The translations under genes and the position numbers were made by a program. The notes under the pieces were generated by a model, which had not been told where the DNA came from, searched no databases, and saw nothing but the letters and a program-made list of their open reading frames with translations. A stretch of DNA of 64,000 nt from Hellea balneolensis DSM 19091 (GTDB taxonomy: Bacteria > Pseudomonadota > Alphaproteobacteria > Caulobacterales > Maricaulaceae), in the NCBI RefSeq assembly GCF_000428525.1, contig NZ_AUAC01000004.1, forward strand, positions 62,001-126,000, in the 5' to 3' direction. Shown one piece after another: positions 54,295 to 62,656 of the stretch (its first letter is position 1; the number at the start of each line of letters is the position of its first letter).

Positions 54295-55043
54295 TAAGTT
54301 TTGAAAAACTCTCTTCAGGATATGGCCCTTGTGATGTTTTGCAATCGGTTAGCGCAATAGCAAATCCCGGTGTGCTTATTGCCCTTATCGGCCCGAATGG
54401 CTGCGGAAAATCCACACTACTGAAAACACTGTGCGGCCTAATCACAGCGAGTTCAGGAGAGATTGATATTGGCGGCAAAAACCTCTCAGACTTACCCCTG
54501 AAAGCTCGTGCTAAGACTTTAGCTTATCTGGCACAATCGCGCGAAGCCCTGCCGAGCATGACAGTTGAAGAGGTCGTGCAATTAGGGCGCGCCCCCTATC
54601 GCGGAGGCCTTGGTAAAATAAGTGCTGAAGGTAAAGCAGCCATCTCATCTGCCCTAGCCCGCACACACTCAGATGTTTTTAAAACGCGGCGCTTTGACAG
54701 TCTCTCCGGCGGGGAGCAAGCCCGTGTTTTACTCGCCCGCGCCTTAGCCGTTGAAGCGCCTGTGATGCTTGCCGATGAGCCTATCGCAGCGCTGGATCCT
54801 TATTATCAGCTCTCCATGATGCAGATATTAAAGGCCGAAGCCCTATCGGGTAACACCGTGATCACGGCCCTTCACGACCTTTCATTGGCCGCTCAATTTG
54901 CGGACCATATTTGGATGATGCATCAAGGGAAAATTATCGCGGACGGAAAACCAAATGATGTTTTGAATGCCGAAAATTTGAAAACTGTCTTTGGAGTTAA
55001 ACTACCCAAGGGCGGATTTAAAGCGCTTGAATTATCAGCTTAA
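54291..55043 (+). CDS. btuD: Cobalamin ABC transporter ATPase
   Basis: A 250-residue ABC ATPase with Walker A GPNGCGKSTLL, Q-loop LAYLAQ, signature LSGGEQARVLLARALA, Walker B VMLADEPIAALD and switch His in ITALHDLSLAA. ATG 54291 overlaps the btuC stop; longer upstream frames lie in btuC. Its stop overlaps the stop of the convergent serine dehydratase gene by four bases. Confidence 0.93.
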   Translation: MISFEKLSSGYGPCDVLQSVSAIANPGVLIALIGPNGCGKSTLLKTLCGLITASSGEIDIGGKNLSDLPLKARAKTLAYLAQSREALPSMTVEEVVQLGRAPYRGGLGKISAEGKAAISSALARTHSDVFKTRRFDSLSGGEQARVLLARALAVEAPVMLADEPIAALDPYYQLSMMQILKAEALSGNTVITALHDLSLAAQFADHIWMMHQGKIIADGKPNDVLNAENLKTVFGVKLPKGGFKALELSA

Positions 55044-56416
55044 CACTCCACCACATTGACCGCTAATCCGCCTTGACTTGTTTCTTTATATTTTGATGAC
55101 ATATCAAGGCCCGTCTGGCGCATGGTCTCTATGACCTGATCAAGACTGACCTTCATCGCGCCATCCGCATGAAGCGCCAACCTCGCCGCATTGACCGCTT
55201 TCACGGCCCCAATCGCATTGCGCTCAATACAGGGGATTTGCACAAGTCCGCCAACAGGATCGCAGGTCAGACCGAGATTATGTTCCATACCGATTTCCGC
55301 TGCTTGGGCCACTTGCTGAGGGTTTGCGCCCCAAACCGCTGCAAGGCCGCCTGCCGCCATGGAACAAGCCACACCAACTTCGCCTTGGCATCCCATTTCT
55401 GCACCAGAGATCGACGCCCGCTGTTTATAAAGCAGCCCTATCCCTCCTGCTGTTAGTAGGAATTTTCGGATGTTCTGCGGAAGGCAATTTTCACCTGCGC
55501 AATAATGTTTAACCACCGCTGGAATAATCCCCGCCGCACCATTGGTGGGGGCCGTCACGACTTGGCCGCCACTGGCATTTTCTTCATTCACGGCCATGGC
55601 ATAAACATTCAACCAGTCAAAAAGCTGTTCGCGTTCATTTGACATGGGCGAACTATGCAATTTTTGCCAAAGTTTGGGCGCGCGGCGCATGACCTCTAGC
55701 CCGCCTGGCAGAATGCCTTCAGTCTCCAGGCCTCTTGCGATACAAGCCATCATGACGGACGCTGTATGGTCCAGTGCTATATCCGTTTCCGCGCGAGGTC
55801 GCATAGCATCCTCATTGGCATATATAATATCAGCGATAGGTTTTTTATGGACTGCGCATAATTCCAAAAGCTCGGCCGCAGAGCCAAAAGGATAAGGCAC
55901 ATCAGGGCCAATTTCTATAAGGTCATCTTCAACCGGCATTTCCATCTGACGCTTTGAGGCAATAAACCCTCCGCCTGTGGAATAATAAGTTTGCGTACGT
56001 AAAAGCTTATTTTCGGCATCAAAGGCCGAAAGTTTCATTCCATTAGGGTGTAGTTCCGCAGGTGTCTCATAATCAAATACAAGATCTATTTCTGGGTCAA
56101 AATTTATGAGTTGCTTGCCCAATAGTTTTAGCTGTTTTTCCGAGTAAACGCGTTCCACATCCGCATCAGCAGTGTCTGGATTAAGAGTTTCAGGCTCCAA
56201 ACCCAGAAGACCAAGAATAACAGCTTTAGGCGTAGCATGACCGCCCCCCGTCAATGCGAGAGACCCTTGGAGTTCAACGACAATACGCGTCGTTTTGGAT
56301 AGACGGGCTTTACGGCGCAAGCTTTCGCCGAAACGCTTTGCGATACGAATAGGCCCGACCGTATGACTGGAAGACGGGCCGATACCGATACGAAATATGT
56401 CGAGCACGGATAACAT
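55040..56416 (-). CDS. sdaA: L-serine ammonia-lyase (iron-sulfur type)
   Basis: A 458-residue single-chain L-serine dehydratase that turns serine into pyruvate and ammonia. The N-terminal beta domain has [21 protein letters not shown]; the C-terminal alpha domain has [17 protein letters not shown] and the cluster cysteines in HYCAGENCL and [18 protein letters not shown]. Length and layout are normal. It lies at the end of the leftward valine-degradation genes but 59 bases away, so it may have its own promoter. Confidence 0.95.
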   Translation of the reverse strand: MLSVLDIFRIGIGPSSSHTVGPIRIAKRFGESLRRKARLSKTTRIVVELQGSLALTGGGHATPKAVILGLLGLEPETLNPDTADADVERVYSEKQLKLLGKQLINFDPEIDLVFDYETPAELHPNGMKLSAFDAENKLLRTQTYYSTGGGFIASKRQMEMPVEDDLIEIGPDVPYPFGSAAELLELCAVHKKPIADIIYANEDAMRPRAETDIALDHTASVMMACIARGLETEGILPGGLEVMRRAPKLWQKLHSSPMSNEREQLFDWLNVYAMAVNEENASGGQVVTAPTNGAAGIIPAVVKHYCAGENCLPQNIRKFLLTAGGIGLLYKQRASISGAEMGCQGEVGVACSMAAGGLAAVWGANPQQVAQAAEIGMEHNLGLTCDPVGGLVQIPCIERNAIGAVKAVNAARLALHADGAMKVSLDQVIETMRQTGLDMSSKYKETSQGGLAVNVVEC

Positions 56417-56475
56417 AGATTTCGCCTATCAGAGATTTTAGGGTAGTCCATGCCCAAAATGCGACATTAGCGCAA

Positions 56476-57366
56476 TTAAAGTGACCCGTTAATCAGTTTC
56501 ATAATTCCTGAAAAATCGAGCCCATCTTTTTCCGCAGCTTCCATCAAGGCATATAGCGCTTCGGATTGCGTCCCGAGCGGCGTAGCTGCGCGGGCCGAAG
56601 TCGCCGCATCTTGAGCAAGCCGTAAGTCTTTGAGCATCATCGCGGCTGTAAAGCCGGGCTGATAATCGCGGTTGGACGGCGCTGACTCCACAGGGCCCGG
56701 CGCGGGACAGTAACTTGTCATGGACCAGTTTTGACCACTGGCGGTTGAGGAAATATCGTAAAATGTTTGCGCGTCCAGGCCGAGTTTTTCCGCGAGGTTA
56801 AATGCCTCACAGGTCCCGATCATGTGAATGCCGAGCAGCATATTATTGCAGATTTTAGCCACCTGCCCGTTACCTGCATCGCCGGCATGGAACACATTTT
56901 TCCCCATAATATCCAGGAATGGCTTGGCGCGGCCATAGGCCTCTGCCGTTCCGCCGCACATAAAGGTGAGCGTTCCCGCTGCCGCGCCTCCAACCCCGCC
57001 AGAGACGGGGGCGTCAATCATCTCAAAATCTTTATGCGTAGCCGACCCAATCACTTCACGTGCAGAGGCCACATCAATGGTCGAACAATCTATCATCAAT
57101 GTGCCTTTTTGGGCATGTGCAAAGACGCCATCTTCGCCGCCATAAACCATTTTCACATGCGCTCCTGCGGGAAGCATCGTAATTACAACATCGGCTTTTT
57201 CAACTGCGTCCTGTATATGTCTTGCCGCCACACAACCTGCTGTGACTGCGCGAACAACGGCTTCTTCGGAAATATCCAAAGCCCGAACGTCATGCCCGGA
57301 CTTAGCAAGATTGCTCGCCATGCCAATGCCCATATTGCCCAGACCGATAAAGGCGATTGTGGTCAT
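56476..57366 (-). CDS. mmsB: 3-hydroxyisobutyrate dehydrogenase
   Basis: A 296-residue NAD-dependent enzyme oxidising 3-hydroxyisobutyrate to methylmalonate semialdehyde. The dinucleotide motif is IGLGNMGIGMA; DAPVSGGVGGAAAGTLTFM is the substrate loop; the catalytic lysine is in NGQVAKICNNML. Its start overlaps the stop of the hydrolase gene upstream (ATGA), the next step of valine breakdown. Confidence 0.94.
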   Translation of the reverse strand: MTTIAFIGLGNMGIGMASNLAKSGHDVRALDISEEAVVRAVTAGCVAARHIQDAVEKADVVITMLPAGAHVKMVYGGEDGVFAHAQKGTLMIDCSTIDVASAREVIGSATHKDFEMIDAPVSGGVGGAAAGTLTFMCGGTAEAYGRAKPFLDIMGKNVFHAGDAGNGQVAKICNNMLLGIHMIGTCEAFNLAEKLGLDAQTFYDISSTASGQNWSMTSYCPAPGPVESAPSNRDYQPGFTAAMMLKDLRLAQDAATSARAATPLGTQSEALYALMEAAEKDGLDFSGIMKLINGSL

Positions 57367-58409
57367 GACAAAAACTCCTGCGGGGGTTTAGCCGTTTTTC
57401 TAAACAACCTTTGTACTTGCGGTTCAGTGGCATCATTTACGGTCTCATGTGACCATTTCGGGTTGCGGTCTTTATCAATCAATTGCGCACGAATGCCTTC
57501 ATAGAAATCTTGCGTCTTTAGAAAGTTTAGCGAAATATCCAGCTCTTGCGTCATGACCTCTTTAAAATTCAGTTTGGCCCCGCGCCGTAGGGCTTCGAAT
57601 GTCACGCACATAGCGAGAGGAGATTTACGGCGAATATTGTTAGCTTGTTTGGCCGCCCATTCGCTTCCGTCTTCATCTAGGGCGCGCAATATAGCTGGGA
57701 CTGTTTTTTCGCCAAAAGCCTTTACGGCGCCAGGAATAAGTTCACTTACGGGCGGGGTTTGCACGAAATCAATCATGACATTTGCGACAGCCGCATCAGA
57801 ACCATCAAGCTTAGCTCTGCCCAAAGCTTTAATAAGGTCACCATGCCTTTCGCTTGGCACAAAGGCATTGGCCACGCCGACGTGACAGCTTTGCCCCGCA
57901 TCAAGCCGTGCCCCTGTCAGGCCAAGCCATTGGCCCATATCCATACCCAAACGCGGAAGGAAATAAGTGCCGCCAACATCGGGGAAATACCCTATTCCTG
58001 TCTCTGGCATAGCGAAGACAGTCGCGTTGCCCGCCACGCGCAAACGCCCATGAACAGAAAGCCCAACGCCGCCGCCCATAACGAACCCATCAATCAGCGT
58101 AATGTAAGGTTTGGAATAACGGTGAATAAGCTCGTTAAGCGCATATTCAATCCGCCAAAATTCTTCAGCACGGCTATCGCCTGCCTTGCCGCTATCATGA
58201 AGCAAGATAACATCCCCGCCCGCACAAAAAGCGCGTTCACCCTCACCGTCAATCAGGACAGCGCCAATATTAGGGTCTTTTTCCCACGCCACGAGAAGGC
58301 GGGTGATTTCTTCGCACATGGCATAGGTGAGCGCATTAAGCGCCTTGGGCCGGTTCAGTGTGATATGACCGAGATTGCCAATAATCCGGGATTTAATTTC
58401 TTGGGTCAT
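57363..58409 (-). CDS. 3-hydroxyisobutyryl-CoA hydrolase
   Basis: A 348-residue crotonase-fold hydrolase. The oxyanion segments are GGDVILLHDSG... and GFVMGGGVGLSVHG, followed by AMPETGIGYFPDVGGTYFL with the catalytic-type Glu and Asp that separate these hydrolases from enoyl-CoA hydratases. Its greater length than the ~260-residue hydratases also supports the assignment. The start lies six bases downstream of the stop of the small protein gene. Confidence 0.9.
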   Translation of the reverse strand: MTQEIKSRIIGNLGHITLNRPKALNALTYAMCEEITRLLVAWEKDPNIGAVLIDGEGERAFCAGGDVILLHDSGKAGDSRAEEFWRIEYALNELIHRYSKPYITLIDGFVMGGGVGLSVHGRLRVAGNATVFAMPETGIGYFPDVGGTYFLPRLGMDMGQWLGLTGARLDAGQSCHVGVANAFVPSERHGDLIKALGRAKLDGSDAAVANVMIDFVQTPPVSELIPGAVKAFGEKTVPAILRALDEDGSEWAAKQANNIRRKSPLAMCVTFEALRRGAKLNFKEVMTQELDISLNFLKTQDFYEGIRAQLIDKDRNPKWSHETVNDATEPQVQRLFRKTAKPPQEFLS

Positions 58410-58415
58410 AATACA

Positions 58416-58943
58416 CTATCTATCATCTGAAATCTGAAAACCTGTCAGAGATTGCCGTAAGCTGTCCATTTCGCAAGCCTGATTTATATCATCCATTATT
58501 TTTGTCTTTTCTGACATTGCCTTTTTTATTTCGTCCGGCGTGAGTGCGCTTCTTACCCTCATATCACTGATTTGAATATCCAATCTACGCTTTTCCATTT
58601 CAGCTTCATAACAGAGCGAAACCACCCCTTCTGTAATCTCGGCTGTGAATGCCAAGGGATTAGGACTTGTTTCGCAACCCTCACGCGCAGGCCCCGTTCC
58701 CAACTTTAATTCAACTAAGCAATCACTGTCGAAATTCAGGAGTTCATCAAGAGACACGTCATTGGCATTTGGTAGTCTGGTGATAGACATATTGGAATTA
58801 TTCAACATTTCTTGTGCTGATTTTCCTGACCGCAGATAATCTTGCTTCGGGTTATCAAGAACGGAGTCATTCATCACGAAGAGGATAACATTCAGCACAA
58901 TAATGCCGACTAACATTTCGTTTCTAGAGGGCTTAAAACTCAT
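58416..58943 (-). CDS. Unknown membrane-anchored protein in the valine operon
   Basis: A 175-residue protein with one N-terminal membrane helix (about residues 10-25, MLVGIIVLNVILFVM) and a soluble, mostly helical remainder with cysteines in DSDCLVE, REGCETS, VSLCYEA and QACEMD. Family unknown. The start shares a base with the dehydrogenase stop, so it is translated from the same mRNA as the valine genes although a catabolic role is not evident. Confidence 0.7.
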   Translation of the reverse strand: MSFKPSRNEMLVGIIVLNVILFVMNDSVLDNPKQDYLRSGKSAQEMLNNSNMSITRLPNANDVSLDELLNFDSDCLVELKLGTGPAREGCETSPNPLAFTAEITEGVVSLCYEAEMEKRRLDIQISDMRVRSALTPDEIKKAMSEKTKIMDDINQACEMDSLRQSLTGFQISDDR

Positions 58944-60082
58944 TACTGTCTCAACAGGCTCCGAGACACAATCATGCGCATAATCTGGTTGGTGCCTTCT
59001 AATATCTGATGCACCCGTAAATCTCTCACAATCTGCTCGATTTCATATTCCGAAAGATAACCATAACCACCATGAAGCTGTAGCGCGTCATTGGCGATTT
59101 TGCTGCACATATCGGTGCAGAACCGTTTGGCCATCGCGCAGGCTGCACCCGCATTAGGTAGTTTTTTATCCAGCATATCGGCTGCGCGGTAAATCATCAT
59201 GCGTGAGGCTTCTAGCTCCGTTGCCATATCGGCGAGCATGAATTGGGTGTTTTGAAACTCAGAAATAGCTTTGCCAAATTGTTTGCGGTCTTTCGTATAT
59301 TGTAATGACGCGTCGAGGGCTTTCTGCGCCCCGCCGAGGCTACACGCCCCAATATTAATGCGCCCGCCATCAAGTCCGCTCATCGCGAATTTAAAGCCGT
59401 CCCCTTCAGCCCCGACGCGGTTTTCGGCAGGGATGCGGCAATCTTCCATTATGACTTGAGCTGTAGGCTGTGCGTTCCAACCCATCTTTTTTTCATTCGC
59501 GCCAAAGCTAAGCCCTGGCGTGCCTTTCTCCACCACAAAAGTCGACACGCCCTTTGCGCCATCATCCGACGTGCGCGCCATAACAACATATATATCCGAC
59601 CACCCTGCGCCCGAGATAAATGTCTTAGTGCCGTTGAGGATATAGTCATCCCCATCCCGCTTAGCCTTGGTTGTCAACGACGCCGCATCAGAGCCTGCCC
59701 CCGGTTCGGTCAAGCAATAGCTGGCAATTAATTCGCCCGCCGTTAAGAGCGGCACATATTTCGCGCGGACAATATCATCGCCATAACGATCCACCATCCA
59801 TGTCGCCATATTATGAATGGTCATCATCGCCGTATGGGACACATCCCCCGCCGCGAGTTGTTCAAAGACTAGGGCGCTATCGAGCCGCGAAAGCGCCGTA
59901 CCGCCATAGTCTTCAGAGCTATACATGCCCATAAACCCAAGCTCTGCCGCTTTGGCAAAAACGCTACGATCCAGAAACTTCTCCTCATCCCATTTGGCGC
60001 TATCCGGCGCGAGTTCTGTGGCCGCGAAATTCTTCGCCATATCCTGAATGAGCGTTTGTTCTTCTGTGAGTTGGAAGTCCAT
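58943..60082 (-). CDS. Acyl-CoA dehydrogenase (isobutyryl-CoA type)
   Basis: A 379-residue flavoprotein with YCLTEPGAGSDAASL, GTKTFISGAGWSDIYVVMA, MGWNAQPTAQVIMEDC, and the catalytic glutamate in QILEGTNQIMRM. Neighbouring hydroxyisobutyryl-CoA hydrolase, mmsB and mmsA point to isobutyryl-CoA (ACAD8-like) as substrate. ATG 60082 fits the family start MDFQLTEEQ. Confidence 0.92.
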   Translation of the reverse strand: MDFQLTEEQTLIQDMAKNFAATELAPDSAKWDEEKFLDRSVFAKAAELGFMGMYSSEDYGGTALSRLDSALVFEQLAAGDVSHTAMMTIHNMATWMVDRYGDDIVRAKYVPLLTAGELIASYCLTEPGAGSDAASLTTKAKRDGDDYILNGTKTFISGAGWSDIYVVMARTSDDGAKGVSTFVVEKGTPGLSFGANEKKMGWNAQPTAQVIMEDCRIPAENRVGAEGDGFKFAMSGLDGGRINIGACSLGGAQKALDASLQYTKDRKQFGKAISEFQNTQFMLADMATELEASRMMIYRAADMLDKKLPNAGAACAMAKRFCTDMCSKIANDALQLHGGYGYLSEYEIEQIVRDLRVHQILEGTNQIMRMIVSRSLLRQ

Positions 60083-60094
60083 TTAGCTTTATTC

Positions 60095-60490
60095 CTAATC
60101 AAAATATCTTCGCTCATCCCGACGCAGGTCGGGATCCAAGCAATGTTCGAGGCATCTTTTGTATAGCTCTGGATGCATTCCCATACCAGGCAAAGGCCAC
60201 ATAGGAGAGCTGTGAATATCAACCCAAAGAGGATTCATATCCTCAATTAAATTTAACTTCCATTGACGTTTCCATTCCTTAATTTGACGCTCTTTTTTGA
60301 AAGCTTCATCTCTGGTTTCAAATTCTTGATACCAAATAAGGTGCTTTAACTTATAGCGTTTTGAAAAACTTTCAAAGGCCCCCGTAATATGTTGCTCCAT
60401 ACGCGTTCCGATATCGTCAGTATGACCTGTATAAAGCGTGCCTTTATAAGCATTGGTGATTATATATGTCCAAAATGTGAGTTCGTACAT
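60095..60490 (-). CDS. GIY-YIG domain nuclease-like protein
   Basis: A 131-residue protein of the small GIY-YIG (URI/YhbQ-like) group. The two core strands read WTYIITN and LYTGHTDD; the catalytic arginine is in IGTRMEQH, the metal-binding Glu in FETRDEAFKKERQIKEWKR, and LNLIE holds the Asn. The last ~25 residues (HCLDPDLRRDERRYFD) are encoded by a palindromic repeat, and an inverted copy of it lies 13 bases before the start. The gene interrupts the valine operon between mmsA and the acyl-CoA dehydrogenase. Confidence 0.85.
   Translation of the reverse strand: MYELTFWTYIITNAYKGTLYTGHTDDIGTRMEQHITGAFESFSKRYKLKHLIWYQEFETRDEAFKKERQIKEWKRQWKLNLIEDMNPLWVDIHSSPMWPLPGMGMHPELYKRCLEHCLDPDLRRDERRYFD
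60110..60141 (-). repeat. Palindromic repeat, copy A (inside the GIY-YIG gene)
   Basis: ATCCCGAC (60116-60123) and GTCGGGAT (60128-60135) form an 8-base stem around GCAG. Read on the minus strand, about 31 bases (GCTTGG...GAGCGA) match copy B with few changes, but in opposite orientation. Confidence 0.8.
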
Positions 60491-60502
60491 GTCGTCACCT
60501 CA

Positions 60503-60533
60503 GCTTGGTCCCCGACATGCGTCGGGGTGAGCG
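60503..60533 (+). repeat. Palindromic repeat, copy B (before the GIY-YIG gene)
   Basis: CCCCGAC (60510-60516) and GTCGGGG (60521-60527) form a 7-base stem around ATGC. The flanks GCTTGG and TGAGCGA are shared with copy A, which is inverted at the other end of the GIY-YIG gene. Confidence 0.8.
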
Positions 60534-60572
60534 ATGAGTGGGGAGTTTGGAATGTGAACAAGAAAACACGGT

Positions 60573-61082
60573 TTAATTATTTGTCCTTTTATTCCGCATC
60601 TCATATCGCCGCATCGGCATTGCGTCTATTCGGCTGAATAAGTCTTCTTGAGTAAAATCATTATACCAACGCGCCTTTACACCTGTGTCTTTCCCGATGA
60701 GAATAAATTCTGGTGCATTTTTACAGGCAGCTTTTTGTCGTAACTTATCGCTATAATCATGATGCTTGGCCTTTTCGATAAGATCATCTTCATTTGCATT
60801 TGTAATTCCGAGCACAGTTGAAACTGTTCTCTTCGATATTTCAACCATGACTAAGTCGCGTTCAATAAATTCATCCCAATAAGTATTCTTGTAGAACCTA
60901 TTGATTTTTCCAGAGTCAGTATTTTCACCTGAGCAGACACCAAGAATGCTGTCTTTACCAAGAGGGGATGGCGTCAGCATTTTTGAATAAATTGTCGGCT
61001 CAGAAGCTTCTATACTGGCATGATAACATCCAATGCCTGTGCAGAGGCATAATATGATGAACAGACGTCTTACGGCAATCAT
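60573..61082 (-). CDS. DUF4174-like secreted protein
   Basis: A 169-residue protein with a signal-type N-terminus (LFIILCLCTGIGC), possibly a lipoprotein. The C-terminal half has the thioredoxin-like DUF4174 pattern: ERDLVMVEISKR, then PEFILIGKDTGVKARW and DLFSRIDAMPMRRYEMR. Function is unknown for the family. GGGAG lies before the ATG and mmsA ends nine bases upstream, so it is in the mmsA transcript. Confidence 0.72.
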   Translation of the reverse strand: MIAVRRLFIILCLCTGIGCYHASIEASEPTIYSKMLTPSPLGKDSILGVCSGENTDSGKINRFYKNTYWDEFIERDLVMVEISKRTVSTVLGITNANEDDLIEKAKHHDYSDKLRQKAACKNAPEFILIGKDTGVKARWYNDFTQEDLFSRIDAMPMRRYEMRNKRTNN

Positions 61083-61091
61083 AACTGCTCC

Positions 61092-62585
61092 CTAAAACGT
61101 CGGAATGATAAAGGCGCTGTCATCCGTCTCGCCTTCGGGCCATCTTTGTGTGACTGTTTTTACCTTTGTATAAAACCGCAAGCCTTCCATGCCATATTGG
61201 TTCGCATCACCAAAGGCGGAGCGTTTCCAACCGCCAAAGCTGTGATAGGCCACCGGCACAGGGATGGGGACGTTGATGCCAACCATGCCGACTTCGACGC
61301 GGTCAGCAAACTCTCTGGCAGCGCGGCCATTTTGGGTGAAGATGGCAACGCCGTTCCCGTATTGATGTTCAGAGGGTAAGCGTAAAGCATCTTCAAATGT
61401 CTCCGCACGAACAATCTGCAAAACAGGGCCAAAAATTTCGTCTTGATAGGTTTCCATATCGGACGTCACATTATCGAGCAGGCTTGGCCCGATGAAAAAG
61501 CCGTCTTCATAGCCTTGCAAACTAAAGTCCCGCCCATCGACGAGCAGCGTTGCACCCTCATCGACTGCCTTAGTGACTTGGGCTTTAATAGAGTCGCGGT
61601 GCACGCCCGTGACCACGGGGCCATAATCGGCTTCGGGGTCTTCGGACACGCCGACTTTCATGGCCTCAATCGCGGGCAGCATTTTCTCTAAGAACCGTTC
61701 TGCCGTCCCCTCGCCCACAGGCACAACAACGGGCAGCGCCATACAGCGTTCCCCCGCCGAGCCATAAGCTGCGCCGAGAATATCTTTCACCGCTTGATCC
61801 ATATTGGCATCGGGCATGATGATACCGTGATTTTTCGCCCCGCCCATACATTGCGCGCGTTTGCCATTCGCTGTGGCGCGGGCATAGACATATTGCGCGA
61901 TATCGGATGAGCCGACAAAGCTGACCGCTTTAATCGTGGGATGATCGCAAATCGCATCCACAATTTCTTTATCGCCATTGATACATTGCAACAGGCCGAC
62001 AGGGCCGCCCGCCTCGACAAATAATTCGGCCAGTTTCATCGGCACAGAAGGGTCTTTTTCTGACGGCTTAAGGATACAGGCATTACCCGTCGCAATCGCC
62101 ATACCGAACATCCACATCGGGATCATGGCGGGGAAATTAAAAGGCGTAATTCCCGCGACAACGCCGAGCGGCTTGCGCATTGAATAAACGTCAATCTCTG
62201 GCCCGGCGCCGTAAGTATGCTCACCTTTTTGGCCATGCGGAACACCGCAGGCAAATTCGATCACATCAATGCCGCGAATAACATCACCGCGGCTATCGGC
62301 GAGGACTTTGCCGTGTTCAGAGGAAAGCATCGCGGCGAGTTCATCCATATGCGCTTCGACAAGCTGTTTGTAAGCAAACATGACGCGAGAGCGTTTTTGG
62401 GGATTGGTTTTCATCCAAGCGATTTGTGCCTCGGCGGCAGATTTCACGGCAGCATCCAACTCAGCCGGCGTCGCCATATTAACCTGAGCCTGAACATCGC
62501 CCGTATTGGGATTGAAGATGTCTTTTGTGCGGCCTGATGTGCCGGCTACCAGTTGTCCGTCGATGAAATGACCAATCTGTTTCAT
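61092..62585 (-). CDS. mmsA: CoA-acylating methylmalonate-semialdehyde dehydrogenase
   Basis: A 497-residue aldehyde dehydrogenase converting methylmalonate semialdehyde to propionyl-CoA. The catalytic cysteine is in GSAGERCMALPVVV; ITPFNFPAMIPMWMFGMAIATG, FVGSSDIAQYVYARA and NVPIPVPVAYHSFGGWK are typical of MmsA rather than other aldehyde dehydrogenases. It heads a leftward series that contains mmsB, the hydrolase and the acyl-CoA dehydrogenase. Confidence 0.95.
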   Translation of the reverse strand: MKQIGHFIDGQLVAGTSGRTKDIFNPNTGDVQAQVNMATPAELDAAVKSAAEAQIAWMKTNPQKRSRVMFAYKQLVEAHMDELAAMLSSEHGKVLADSRGDVIRGIDVIEFACGVPHGQKGEHTYGAGPEIDVYSMRKPLGVVAGITPFNFPAMIPMWMFGMAIATGNACILKPSEKDPSVPMKLAELFVEAGGPVGLLQCINGDKEIVDAICDHPTIKAVSFVGSSDIAQYVYARATANGKRAQCMGGAKNHGIIMPDANMDQAVKDILGAAYGSAGERCMALPVVVPVGEGTAERFLEKMLPAIEAMKVGVSEDPEADYGPVVTGVHRDSIKAQVTKAVDEGATLLVDGRDFSLQGYEDGFFIGPSLLDNVTSDMETYQDEIFGPVLQIVRAETFEDALRLPSEHQYGNGVAIFTQNGRAAREFADRVEVGMVGINVPIPVPVAYHSFGGWKRSAFGDANQYGMEGLRFYTKVKTVTQRWPEGETDDSAFIIPTF

Positions 62586-62656
62586 GATGTCGTCCTTATT
62601 TTTACAGCCCTTATACAGAAGCTCGGCGCAAAATTCTGCCTAATTTAGGGGTCATT

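Noticed and set aside
59869-60222. Leftward frame with WIPTCVGMSED
   Set aside because: This peptide is the read-through of palindromic repeat copy A in another frame, a common artefact of such repeats.
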